From: Histomonas meleagridis
Lineage: Eukaryota > Parabasalia > Tritrichomonadida > Dientamoebidae
DNA: 64,000 nucleotides
Reading direction: 5' to 3'
NCBI GenBank assembly: GCA_020186115.1
Contig: WSYJ01000149.1
Location: 1,612,001 to 1,676,000 of the forward strand
Below, in pieces: positions 55,839 to 64,000 of the stretch (its first letter is position 1; each line of letters begins with the position of its first letter). The notes under the pieces are model-generated. The model had not been told where the DNA came from. It ran no database searches and worked only from the letters and a program-made list of their open reading frames with translations. The translations under genes were made by a program, and so were the position numbers.

Positions 55839-58058
55839 TCAAATGCCCTTCTTAAGCATCCACTGCATAAGAGAATTTAGTATTGACTCGCTCTTTCTGA
55901 TTGACTTCCGGTGGAATGAGTTTGCATTTCTTGAGATCTTTCCGAATGATGCAGAATTTCTCAGAACTTTCTTAAGAATGAAAGGCACTGCTTCCACGAA
56001 CTGTCCAAGTCCTGTTTGTTGGTCATCACGGAATTGTTTTTCGAGCAAATTATGGATTTCTTTGTCAGATATATTTTTCTTATGTTGAACATTTTTTGCA
56101 ACTTCTTCATTTTGTTCCACTATTTTGTCAACTGACACTGATGGGAAATCCTTTAATTCTGCGTTAGTTGTGTCATCTTTCATATCTAATAGTATATCTT
56201 GATCATCAGAATTTTGGAAGGTATATCTTTGTTCGAAATAGCTTAAGTCATCCAAGCTTGAAAGGACTGGCTTAAAAGGTGGTTCTACTTTTTTTAAATC
56301 AATACCATGATACCAAGGATGATTTAAAATTTCGTCAACACCTTTAGCTCCCAATCTTTTTTCAGGGTTTGGCACCAACAATTTCTTAATTAAATCGATT
56401 GATTCTGGGGATAAGTCATCAGCTTCATCAAAGTTGATTTCACCCGTCAAAATATTCTTAAACGTCTTCTCTTCAGTTTTCCCATGGAACGGGGGTGCCC
56501 CGAGCAAGAATTCATATAACATGACGCCGAAAGACCAATAATCGACAGTATAAGAATGGGGCTTATTCAAAATGATTTCGGGTGCAATGTAATCAGGTGT
56601 CCCAACTACTTCGGTATCGTTATAATTTTGTCTGTCAGAATAACCCAAATGACTTAAACCGAAGTCGATAAGTTTTAATTTTCCATCTTGAGCCACTAAC
56701 ACGTTATCAGGTTTTAAGTCTCTATGAATTATACCGTTTTCGTGAAGGTACTTTAAAGCGTGCAGAATTTGCAATGAGTAAATTTTTGCTGTTTCTTCAT
56801 CAAAAGAACCTACTTTTTGTAGTAGTGAATACAAATCACCACCAGGCAAATATTCGTTTACTAAATATAAGTTATGTATACCCGTAAATGAGTAATCTAT
56901 GTGTTAGTTATTAAGATATTATCATGCAAAACAAATCAAAACAAAACAATTCGTTGTCATTTGATTCGTTTCATGATAAGGAAACATACAGAATTTTACG
57001 ATATATGGATTATTAAACTTTAAAAGTAAATCCTTTTCAATCATTATTTGATTAACTTGGTTCTTAAACTTGGTGCTCTCTTTGGTGACAACTTTAATCG
57101 CATATATGTCATTGGTGACTTTTTTCTTTGCTAAAAATACGCGCGCATACGCACCAGACGAAATTCGTTTGATGAATTGGAAGTCATCAATTGTGACTTG
57201 GTTATACTTTAACGTGTCGCCTGTCTTAATCGTGTTCATTAAGACAAATGATGCTGGCTTTAAACAAAAAGAAAGATTTATCTTCTGTTGGACAATTTCA
57301 AGGGCTGAGTCAATGTATGGAAGAAATGTTATATCAAATGGAATCTTTTGAATATCCCACATAAGTTGCTTAAGATATTCGGTGGAATCATAGTTGGTAA
57401 CATCAATTTCAATGATTTTGGATAATATTACTTGCGTATGAACCGCTGGTAAAAGAATCTTGATCGCTAAATTCTTTTCATTAGGCCATTCACATTGTAA
57501 AAATTTGAGCGAGATTTCATCGATTTTGGATTTGAGGGCATTCTGAATGGCATTAGTATCGATATTTGATTTATAAATTATTTCACACGATTTGATATGT
57601 TGCTCAAATAAATCTACTGGTATCTCCTGATTGCAAAGACGACAGACTTCTGTTTCTTTATAACTGAGATTTTCAGCAAGTGATGTTCTGGATGAAGATC
57701 TTCTATTAAAAAATGTTTCCGCAAGACTTGAATAAAATTTTGGTAATTGCAATAAAACGACATTAATCTCAAGAAGTTCTGTTAGAAATTTATGCGTTTT
57801 TTCGTTAGTTTTTTTAACAAGCTCACCGATTTTTAAAGTGAAATTAGCATAATTTTCAAGTAATTCCTTGTAAGTGTATTCAGTACATTGCCGCATATAT
57901 TGGTTGGCTTCTCTAATGTATGGATCTTTTTCATTCGGATCTGTATCTTCAAGATATGCTCGAATATATTTTTTTTTATCTAATGCAATGTCATATATCT
58001 GTGATGAAATTGCCATATAAAGCTCATCAAAGTGCGTAAATGGCACACAGGACTGCAT
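55839..58058 (-). CDS. AGC kinase of the MAST/Rim15/IREH type, two exons
   Basis: Exons 58058-56990 and 56896-55839 join to 2127 bp, 708 aa, in frame. The N-terminal 290 residues include a C2HC finger (CRLCNQEIPVDLFEQHIKSC), a hallmark of plant IREH and fungal Rim15 kinases. The kinase domain begins at ISSGAYARVFLAKK, with lysine in YAIKVVTK. The splice joins NPYIVKF to YYSFTGIHNLYLVNEYLPGG. Catalytic motifs HRDLKPDN and DFG, and VGTPDYIAPEI, are intact, and a split lobe insert is absent. The C-tail has an AGC extension (PPFKPVLSSLDD, then a YTF aromatic). Relatives regulate mitotic or quiescence entry by acting on PP2A-B55 inhibitors. The start ATG follows upstream in-frame sequence that lacks other ATG codons until a TTG. 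Confidence 0.9.
56897..56989 (-). other. Spliceosomal intron, 93 nt
   Basis: Minus strand: exon ends AAATTCT, intron starts GTATGTTTCC and ends AATAACTAACACATAG, next exon ATTACTCATT. Removing it restores the kinase frame and the conserved YIVKFYYSF segment. The 3' end joins branch point and acceptor in one block, ACTAACACATAG, as known for trichomonad introns (consensus ACTAACACACAG), with one change. Confidence 0.95.
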
Positions 58059-58839
58059 TTTGCAGAAATTTGACGTTTTTAATTTGAGAATGATCGTTAT
58101 CTGAAACTTTATATCAAAAGCAAAAAAACCGCATAGAAACAATTGAAAGTTTGAAATTGTTGTTTTACAAAAAAGTGTGATAATTCTGACGACTTTACGG
58201 TTCGGTTCCAAGGTTTTCAATGCTGTCAGATGTCATAATGCCTCATTCAAAACCGAAGATTTTGAAATTCGGAGTTTAACCGATTATACGAAAAAACAAC
58301 AAATTAACCGAAACAGTGATCACTGTTTCTGACTAGTTTATAATTTATTTGTGTAATATCGGAAAAGTGGCAAAATTTGGGAGAAAAAACAGATACACAA
58401 ATCGTTTAAGGGTAATGATTAAATGGAATTCCTAACAACATCGCCAAGAAACGACAGATGTCTTGTGTAAATAGTGGAAATGATCATTCAAATATTGACT
58501 TCAATTATGTTATATTAAAGGCAAAAATCTATTTCTGACAGTCACAAAAATGATACAAGCTTAGTGCCTTTGAACTTGCACCAACTAGGGAGTGGTTGGA
58601 TGAGGCAAAACTGGACCGAAATTGAATTTTTTTGAATCCGCAGCTAAGCTTTGATTTACAAATTTATTGATAACTTTATTTTATATGAAAAAGTGAAATT
58701 TGGATGCCCTCAAAAGTGACTCCCTTGAAATTTTTCTAGGCACGATTTGAATGTTGTTTTTTGGCACTAATGTTAATCTTAAGTAAACAGAATTAGTAGT
58801 AGCTGAAGAACTTTAATATTAAAGTTTGTAATGTGGTGT
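58059..58839. other. Intergenic with 20-bp palindrome
   Basis: About 780 bp. M3-like cores CGGTT occur near 58198-58205. 58310-58329 is a perfect 20-bp palindrome, GAAACAGTGATCACTGTTTC. 58560-58640 is less AT-rich (CAACTAGGGAGTGGTTGGAT), which could be an unrecognised RNA gene, but no family fits. Confidence 0.4.
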
Positions 58840-59260
58840 TTATCATTAATATCAATTCCTTCTTGTTCAAGAAGTAATTTAACTATTTCTAAATAACCAT
58901 TTGAAGATGCCGACATAAGTGCAGTTTCAAATTAATTAAAATAATTTCCAGATATTATTTTGATATAGATAATTATTAAAATAAATATTAAATAAAACAA
59001 ATAAATATCTTTAGCATTAATATCAATTCCTTTTTGCAAGAAGTAATTTAACTATTTCTAAATAACCATTTGAAGATGCAAACATTAGTTCTGTCCAAAA
59101 CAAATCAAATAATTTCCAAATATTATTTTGAAATCCAAAATTATTTAAACAAATTTTAAATAAGTCAAATAAATATCTTTAACATTAACATCAATTCCTT
59201 CTTGGTCAAGGAGTAATTTAACTATTTCTATATGACCTTTTTCAGATAATAAATGTACAT
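58840..59260 (-). pseudogene. Ankyrin-family relic, three spaced modules
   Basis: On the minus strand ankyrin modules start at about 59256 (TFIISEKGHIEIVKLLLDQE), 59094 (TELMFASSNGYLEIVKLLLA, with a short deletion) and 58925 (TALMSASSNGYLEIVKLLLE), 162 and 169 bp apart, with the same AT-rich spacer between them as in the 20-22 kb array. No N-terminal DUF3447 part is present. Confidence 0.7.
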
Positions 59261-59392
59261 TTATAATTGCAATAATTTAATTTTATTTTTTTTTTCTTCC
59301 TCAATACAAATAGTTTCTTTATTGATCCCATACCAAAAAAGTCTATTTAACACCAAATTTTAAAGTGCAAAACTAAGTGTATAAAACATTTA

Positions 59393-60517
59393 TTAATTTT
59401 CATCTTCTTCCTCTTCTTCTTCACGTTTTCTTTCTCTTTCTTCCTCCTCTTCTGCGCGTCTTCTTTCCCTTTCTTCTTCCTCTTCTTCTCTTCTTCTTTC
59501 TTCTTCAATTCTTTTCCGCTCTTCTTCTTCAGCGATTTTCTCTTTTATGTATTCTTCTGCTTCTTCTCTTTCTTCTTTTGTTACTTCATCTTCATTTAAA
59601 TATTCCAATTGCTTAAAGTTATATACAATGTTCAACCATGGCTCTTCTTCATTTTGCATCAAAGGATTTCCATCAACATTTAATTGTTTGAGATTTTCAT
59701 ACTTATCTTTGTCGTTAAGTATTTCTAAATCTTTAATTGTTTGAATGTTATTAACTGAAAGATTTAATTCTTGAAGATTTAAGAGTTCGCAATCAAATGA
59801 ACTTAATTTCTTTATGGAGTTCTCAGAGAGATTCAGTTTTCGTAGCGAATTGAGATCTTTGAAGGTTTCGTTTTGGATGAATTTAATATGATTGGAATTA
59901 AGATAAAGACGTTTTAAGTTGAACAAACCACTAAACATTGTAGATTCGAGCTTTCTAAGATTGTTGGAACTTAGTTTTAACGTTTGAAGATTTGGAATTC
60001 CGGAAAATGCATTTGGTGAAATTGTCTTAATTCTATTGTCTGAAAGGTCAAGCTTGGTAAGAAGTGGAAATGGAAGAACTGGCAGAGAACGAATTCGGTT
60101 TCCATTAAGATTAATAGTTAAAAGATTGGAAATAGGTTTTGGAAATTCTGGTAAAAATTTAATATCGTTGTTATGTAAATCAATGTAAACAGCATCAGTC
60201 ATATCGCTTAAAAAAGTTGCTTTTCTGAGTAAATTTGAGGATAAAGATATAAAACGAAGATGAGAATAATTTGAAAGAATTGATGCATCTTTAATTCCAG
60301 AATCGTTCATAACTAATTTTGTGTACGCATATTCCATATCATTAGGGGAATCAAGAATACCTAAATTAGGAATAAGAGTATTTTCATCAAGAATTTCTCC
60401 TTCAATGTCTTCCTCTTCAATTTTTTCTTCTTCCTCGATTTCTTCTTCCTCCTCCTCTTCCTCATTATTTTTTTCGTTATGAGTTTCTTCTTCAAAAGAG
60501 TATTCTTCTTCTTCCAT
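59393..60517 (-). CDS. Leucine-rich repeat protein, LRRC23-like
   Basis: 374 aa. A highly acidic N-terminus (about 1-45, Glu runs) precedes LRRs of the SDS22-like/typical type from about 60 to 290: LRFISLSSNLLRKATFL, LLTINLNGNRIRSLPVLPF, LQTLKLSSNNLRKLESTMF, LKRLYLNSNHIKFIQNETF. The repeat cap NVDGNPLMQNEEEPWLNIVY then QLEYLNEDEVTKEEREEA fits the LRRC23-type end, where family members have GNPL, a YR-x-x-V helix and LDxxxVTxxER. The final 65 residues are charged single helix (Arg/Glu). LRRC23 is a radial spoke 3 component in motile cilia, and the acidic N-terminus matches. Other axonemal LRR proteins are the alternative. Confidence 0.65.
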   Translation of the reverse strand: MEEEEYSFEEETHNEKNNEEEEEEEEIEEEEKIEEEDIEGEILDENTLIPNLGILDSPNDMEYAYTKLVMNDSGIKDASILSNYSHLRFISLSSNLLRKATFLSDMTDAVYIDLHNNDIKFLPEFPKPISNLLTINLNGNRIRSLPVLPFPLLTKLDLSDNRIKTISPNAFSGIPNLQTLKLSSNNLRKLESTMFSGLFNLKRLYLNSNHIKFIQNETFKDLNSLRKLNLSENSIKKLSSFDCELLNLQELNLSVNNIQTIKDLEILNDKDKYENLKQLNVDGNPLMQNEEEPWLNIVYNFKQLEYLNEDEVTKEEREEAEEYIKEKIAEEEERKRIEEERRREEEEEERERRRAEEEEERERKREEEEEEDEN

Positions 60518-60821
60518 CCTGAGTTGGCACTTTTAAAGACGAAATGAAAACATTAACATGAAACGAATAATATTAGGGAATTTTTCACAGAATTTTTTTA
60601 AGTTTAGCACTGCATAATAGCATATGTTTTGTAAAAAGTGATATATAAAATTTTATCTATCATAATTTTTAATTGAAAATTAATTCGTTAAATAATATTC
60701 AAAAATCGTAAAAAACTTTTATAATATAAAACTTTTTATTATTACTCTATTAAGAAAATTCAGGATTATCTCCCGAAATCAATAAAAATAAAAATAACAT
60801 GCGAAAAGAAAAAACAAAAAA
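60518..60821. other. Intergenic
   Basis: About 300 bp with only the LRR gene promoter region (TTTAAAAGTGCCAACTCAGG before the ATG on the minus strand) and a T-rich Pol III terminator next to the tRNA. Confidence 0.35.
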
Positions 60822-60893
60822 TGTCCTGATGGGGAATCGAACCCCAATCACAGCCGTGTGAAAGCTGTATCCTAACCGTTAGAAGATCAAGAC
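60822..60893 (-). tRNA. tRNA-Val (CAC)
   Basis: 72 nt on the minus strand. Acceptor GTCTTGA pairs with TCAGGAC, discriminator A; the D-arm holds CTAACGGTTAGGA. The anticodon stem CAGCT/GGCTG closes a loop TTCACAC with anticodon CAC after T33; the T-arm is TGGGGTTCGATTCCCCA. A T-rich tail follows. No intron. Reading TTC as the anticodon (Glu) would break the stem, so Val is preferred. Confidence 0.9.
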
Positions 60894-61383
60894 CAGTTCG
60901 AAAATATTCTTCAAGTCTGTAATTTAAATATAAAAATTTCTTGTCGAACTTCAAGGCAGCTAATTCAACATATAATAATTCGATTTCTCCTTAACCAGCT
61001 TCAATGTCTTGAAAGAAAAGACCATACCAATCCGTTAAAATCACAACGGTATGTTTTAAAATTATCAAAATCTAATGATTCCAATTTTATTTAATTATCG
61101 AATAAATGAATATCATTAAATATAAATGATGTAAATGAATATTTAATAAATGATATTTACTCACAATATGTTTTTCACATACAAAAAGAACCCAATAAGC
61201 AGTTGTTGCTAATAAACATTTATTTAAACGAAGAAAATTGATTACTAAATAATCCTAACTCATAACGAAACAAAAATACAATATGAAAAAACTGAATTTC
61301 ATGTTTTCTTATATAACTTTTAAGTGGAACAAAAACGAAATTAATATTAATATTTAAACATGTTTAATATTTTTTGATCTAAA
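60894..61383. other. Intergenic
   Basis: About 490 bp, AT-rich, no frame or structure I can support. Confidence 0.3.
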
Positions 61384-61868
61384 TTAATCACTTACATCTG
61401 TATCAACTTTAACTAAAGAAGCACAATAAGGACGCAACCAGTTACTTTCAGGAATTGTACTTAAACCAACGCATTCAATATGAAACCATTGAAATGGACA
61501 TGATTGATTATCACAATTTACCATATCTCCAATTCTTTGGCCTCTACATATGCAATAGACATCGTCAATTATTATACTTGGGCGTAAATGGATTTTCACC
61601 AACAATACATCCATCTCGAGCTTTTGGTTTTCTGTTAAGCGTATTTCTTTGATGATTTCTTCTTCGGCATTGTTTAATATTTCAACCAGAGATCTTGCGG
61701 CTTCAACTCTTTGAGCAGCAAAATCCAAAATTAATTGATACACAGCATCAAGGCCTTCAGTAGAAATAAAACCTTTGCTCTTTTCTGAATGTGTAGTTGA
61801 GGGTTTAATGATATTAGGATCAGAAATAGTTCTTGAAAGTTTTTGGCTGATTCACTCTTAGCTTCCAT
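61384..61868 (-). pseudogene. ING-family PHD protein, decayed
   Basis: The C-terminal part reads YCICRGQRIGDMVNCDNQSC then PFQWFHIECVGLSTIPESNW, an ING-type PHD finger that in family members reads histone H3K4me3. The last zinc pair is damaged: W-L-R-P-Y-C where W-x-C-P-x-C is needed. Upstream the frame has no ATG; the N-terminal helix (LIERRYSYISRMEAKSESAK, from about 61920) is in another frame, joined at an A5 run near 61845. Frameshift, no start and a lost Cys ligand point to a pseudogene. Confidence 0.7.
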
Positions 61869-62304
61869 TCGTGAAATATAACTGTACCTACGCTCTATAA
61901 GAGTATGAAGCCTTTCGAGCCCTTGGAGTTAGAAACAAAAAACACCCCTTCAGAGCATGATCACCAAATTGACTATCTTTGTCAGGAAGATTTAACGTAT
62001 TTGCAAAACAACTTGAATTATCTCCATCCTGATGTTTGCAAACATAGCATAGAGTTAGTGACTTATGTCATTGAATGTATTTTAATTCTGTTTTACATGG
62101 TACAAATCATTTTTGAGTGAGTAATCAATTTTTAAATTTAATCAGTGTATATTACAAACCCTTAGCAGTTCCTATGTGAAAAATGTCATAGGCTTGTGAG
62201 TGTTTTTAATGTAAAATCATTTTCATCCTCTTTTTTGATGTGCAAAAGAAATTATTGCCAATTTGTCCTCAAAAAAACGAAAACTAAATAAACGTTCTTT
62301 TCGA

Positions 62305-63336
62305 ATGTCTGATTGGGACATTTTTGCTCCTATCCAAGCCAATCAACCAGACCAAAATGATGTTGATGGCACGGATGGAGTTTTTTTCAGGGATGATGAT
62401 AATGAGCAAGAAACATTTATTTCACCTTTAAATGATCAATTTGATGAAACAGCAGTTCCTGCATCATTAAATCCAAGACTAATACGAAATAATGATGCAA
62501 ACCAAGAAATTGTCTCCAATCATGTTACTTTTGAACCAGAGATTCATTCTTATTGTGAAAAAAAGATTCATATTAACAACGACATTCCGAACTTTAATAG
62601 AGGGAAAGGACGAAATCAACGTCAGCGACGTTTTCGCCGTGATATGAGCGACACAGCCGATGTATCAATTACCACCATTTCCCATGATCTATTAGAAAAT
62701 GGGTTTAACAAAACCAAATATAACTCATTTCATAACTCTGCCATTTCCCAGCGTAAGCAAAATGGCATTGGGAAATCACCCGACATGAATTCATTATATT
62801 ATTTCTGGTGTTATTATTTACGCAATCACTATGATGAAGCAATGTATAAAGAATTTTATACCATTGCAAAAGAAGACGCTGAACATGGAAGTCATTATGG
62901 CATTGAATGTTTTTTCAGGTTTTGTTCTTATGGACTTGAAACAAACTTCAATCCATCCGTGTTCAAAGATTTCCAACTCGAAGCACTTTGCGATTATAGA
63001 AATCGCAACTCCAAATATGGAATCGAGAAGCTTCGTGGCTTTCTCGAGAACCAAAAACTTGGAATCGAAATCAAAATGCTTCCAGAAGTTGAAGTTGTAA
63101 TGAATCAATTCCCAACAATTGAATCATTTCAAACTGATAAAAAGATTAAGTCAAAAAGTATTCCAAAACAAAGTAATAACTTCTTGAAGGCAAATAATGG
63201 TAATCCAAGAGGTAGAGGAGGAAGACAGTTCGCACACAGAGGCCAACAAAAGAACATAAGAGGTGCAAGACAAGCAAACGAAAAGAAGACACAACCTTCT
63301 TCCGCTCCAAAGTTCGCATCGCATTTGGTTAGCTAA
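62305..63336 (+). CDS. LARP1-type DM15-repeat protein lacking a La module
   Basis: 343 aa from MSDWDIFAPIQANQ; the frame extends upstream to a TTG only. The first 160 residues are polar and disordered with a basic RNQRQRRFRR patch. About 168-255 holds DM15 repeats: LYYFWCYYLRNHYDEAMYKE, EDAEHGSHYGIECFFRFCSY, FNPSVFKDFQLEALCDYRNR, YGIEKLRGFL. This matches the LARP1 C-terminal region, which binds the cap and first bases of 5'TOP mRNAs. The C-terminus is Gly/Arg rich (NPRGRGGRQFAHRGQQKNIR). Human LARP1 has about 1000 aa with a La motif; none is visible here. Confidence 0.85.
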   Translation: MSDWDIFAPIQANQPDQNDVDGTDGVFFRDDDNEQETFISPLNDQFDETAVPASLNPRLIRNNDANQEIVSNHVTFEPEIHSYCEKKIHINNDIPNFNRGKGRNQRQRRFRRDMSDTADVSITTISHDLLENGFNKTKYNSFHNSAISQRKQNGIGKSPDMNSLYYFWCYYLRNHYDEAMYKEFYTIAKEDAEHGSHYGIECFFRFCSYGLETNFNPSVFKDFQLEALCDYRNRNSKYGIEKLRGFLENQKLGIEIKMLPEVEVVMNQFPTIESFQTDKKIKSKSIPKQSNNFLKANNGNPRGRGGRQFAHRGQQKNIRGARQANEKKTQPSSAPKFASHLVS

Positions 63337-63675
63337 ATCATCTTTATGAATTCATTTTTTGTGATTAAAAACAAATTAATCAATTTATAAATTCTGTGAA
63401 AAATTTATATTTATCATCAATATTGATAAGAATGTGGGAAAGTTTATTAAGTAAAGACCACATTATATTTATCAATGTTGATAGAATGTGTTCATACGCA
63501 TTGACAAAATCGATTTTAAGAAATAACCATATAAATTACATGGTAAAATCTAGTTAAGGCTTTTGCCAAATTATCACATAATTCCAAATAGTTTTCGAAT
63601 AAGGAAAACTGACATGACATGTTATGTGAATTAGGCCACCCCATTATTAGCTAATTAAACTCTCCCACAATAAAA
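63337..63675. other. Intergenic with inverted copy of the next gene's start
   Basis: 63440-63464 is the exact reverse complement of 63675-63699, the first codons of the next gene. Local palindromes ATCAATATTGAT and ATCAATGTTGAT flank it. Confidence 0.6.
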
Positions 63676-64000
63676 ATGTGGTCTTTACTTAATAAACTTG
63701 AAAAATTCATGGCACCAACAAACACAAATAATAACCTTACAGAATTCAAGAAATCTTGTGATGTTGTCTTGGAAAATATAATGGTTGATGATATAAATGA
63801 TTCAATTACCTTTATTGGATTTCTTAACAATATTCAGGATTATTTAACACAAGAGCTTGAATATGAAGACGTTCCATGTATGGCTTATTTTTTGAATGAA
63901 TCCATTCTTCAAAAAATTGTTGACTTGGTTAACAAAGATCTTCCACCAGCTCATGTTGAGCCTCTTTTTTCATTCTTTATGGCTTTTGTTACCACAGGTC
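63676..64000 (+). CDS. FHIP/FAM160 (RAI16-like) protein, N-terminal part
   Basis: 108 codons from ATG 63676, running off the window. It opens MWSLLNKLEKFMAPTNTN, then DDINDSITFIGFLNNIQDYL, then PCMAYFLNESILQKIVDLVN, KDLPPAHVEPLFSFFMAFVT. The PCxxYxLxxxILxxLxxLxxxDxPxxxxxxxLxFF pattern is the N-terminal signature of the FHIP family, which with FTS and Hook links dynein to early endosomes, a pathway that also involves HOPS. The 5' flank has no M3 core; CCCACAATAAAA adjoins the ATG. Confidence 0.7.
   Translation, partial: MWSLLNKLEKFMAPTNTNNNLTEFKKSCDVVLENIMVDDINDSITFIGFLNNIQDYLTQELEYEDVPCMAYFLNESILQKIVDLVNKDLPPAHVEPLFSFFMAFVTTG

Noticed and set aside
60822-60893. tRNA-Glu reading of the minus-strand tRNA
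   Set aside because: Placing TTC as anticodon breaks the anticodon stem; CAC (Val) gives five paired bases and T33.
61905-62120. 71-codon plus frame opposite the ING relic
   Set aside because: The ATG overlaps the 5' part of the antisense ING remnant; the sequence has no family and lacks a promoter core. A real short gene cannot be excluded.

Overview
The window comes from an AT-rich, gene-dense, almost intron-free protist genome, most probably a trichomonad (parabasalid). Five things in the sequence support this. One protein kinase gene has an intron with the trichomonad splice signature (GTATGT at the 5' end, ACTAACACATAG at the 3' end). Short 5' flanks carry AACGG/AACCGTT/AACGTTA (M3-like) or TCA-type initiator motifs. 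Ankyrin proteins carry DUF3447-like N-termini. There are BspA-like surface LRR proteins with a C-terminal membrane anchor. Ciliary and cytoskeletal genes are present. I cannot separate Trichomonas from Tritrichomonas by eye.

Layout. 1-14.4 kb is mainly conserved housekeeping: the 3' end of a prolyl-tRNA synthetase, a VPS33-like SM protein, a WD40 protein, an RNase H2 subunit B and UTP13 pair in divergent orientation, a second divergent SM protein, and an eIF4G-like MIF4G protein. Decayed ankyrin genes lie at 4.3-4.8 and 9.3-9.9 kb. 14.4-22.2 kb is accessory: two LysM/GH19-like secreted proteins (one a broken chimera, one with a 21-copy 24-bp minisatellite), then a DUF3447 ankyrin gene followed by twelve ankyrin modules separated by AT-rich spacers with a near-constant 170/173-bp period. 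22.5-32.6 kb returns to conserved genes: alpha-actinin, an exportin-like karyopherin, a tiny small-TIM-like protein, dCTP deaminase, a PQ-loop membrane protein, an ERGIC-53-like lectin with a KKXX tail, and tRNA-Leu. 32.7-34.3 kb is a Merlin/IS1016-type DNA transposon with 55-bp TIRs and an 8-bp target duplication, inserted in a dead ankyrin gene. 36.3-37.9 kb is an inverted, frameshifted copy of the LysM gene that lacks the ankyrin locus sitting next to the other copy.

38-49 kb mixes a CARMIL-like LRR protein, two BspA-like genes (the second frameshifted), pseudogenes (SDR, C2) and a PP4-type phosphatase. 49-64 kb holds a phospho-site-rich coiled-coil protein, ribosomal eL14, TBL1, CYB5D1, a GRP170-like chaperone, the intron-bearing MAST/Rim15-like kinase, an LRRC23-like protein, tRNA-Val, an ING-type PHD pseudogene, a LARP1 DM15 protein without a La module, and the start of a FHIP/FAM160-like gene.

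Several genes share systems: HOPS/CORVET trafficking and the early secretory pathway (VPS33, the SCFD2-like SM protein, FHIP, ERGIC-53-like lectin, GRP170), axoneme/cytoskeleton (CYB5D1, LRRC23-like, alpha-actinin, CARMIL-like) and mRNA/ribosome work (UTP13, eIF4G-like, LARP1-like, eL14). The accessory regions show the main activity: recent duplication, gene conversion, minisatellite change and pseudogenisation.
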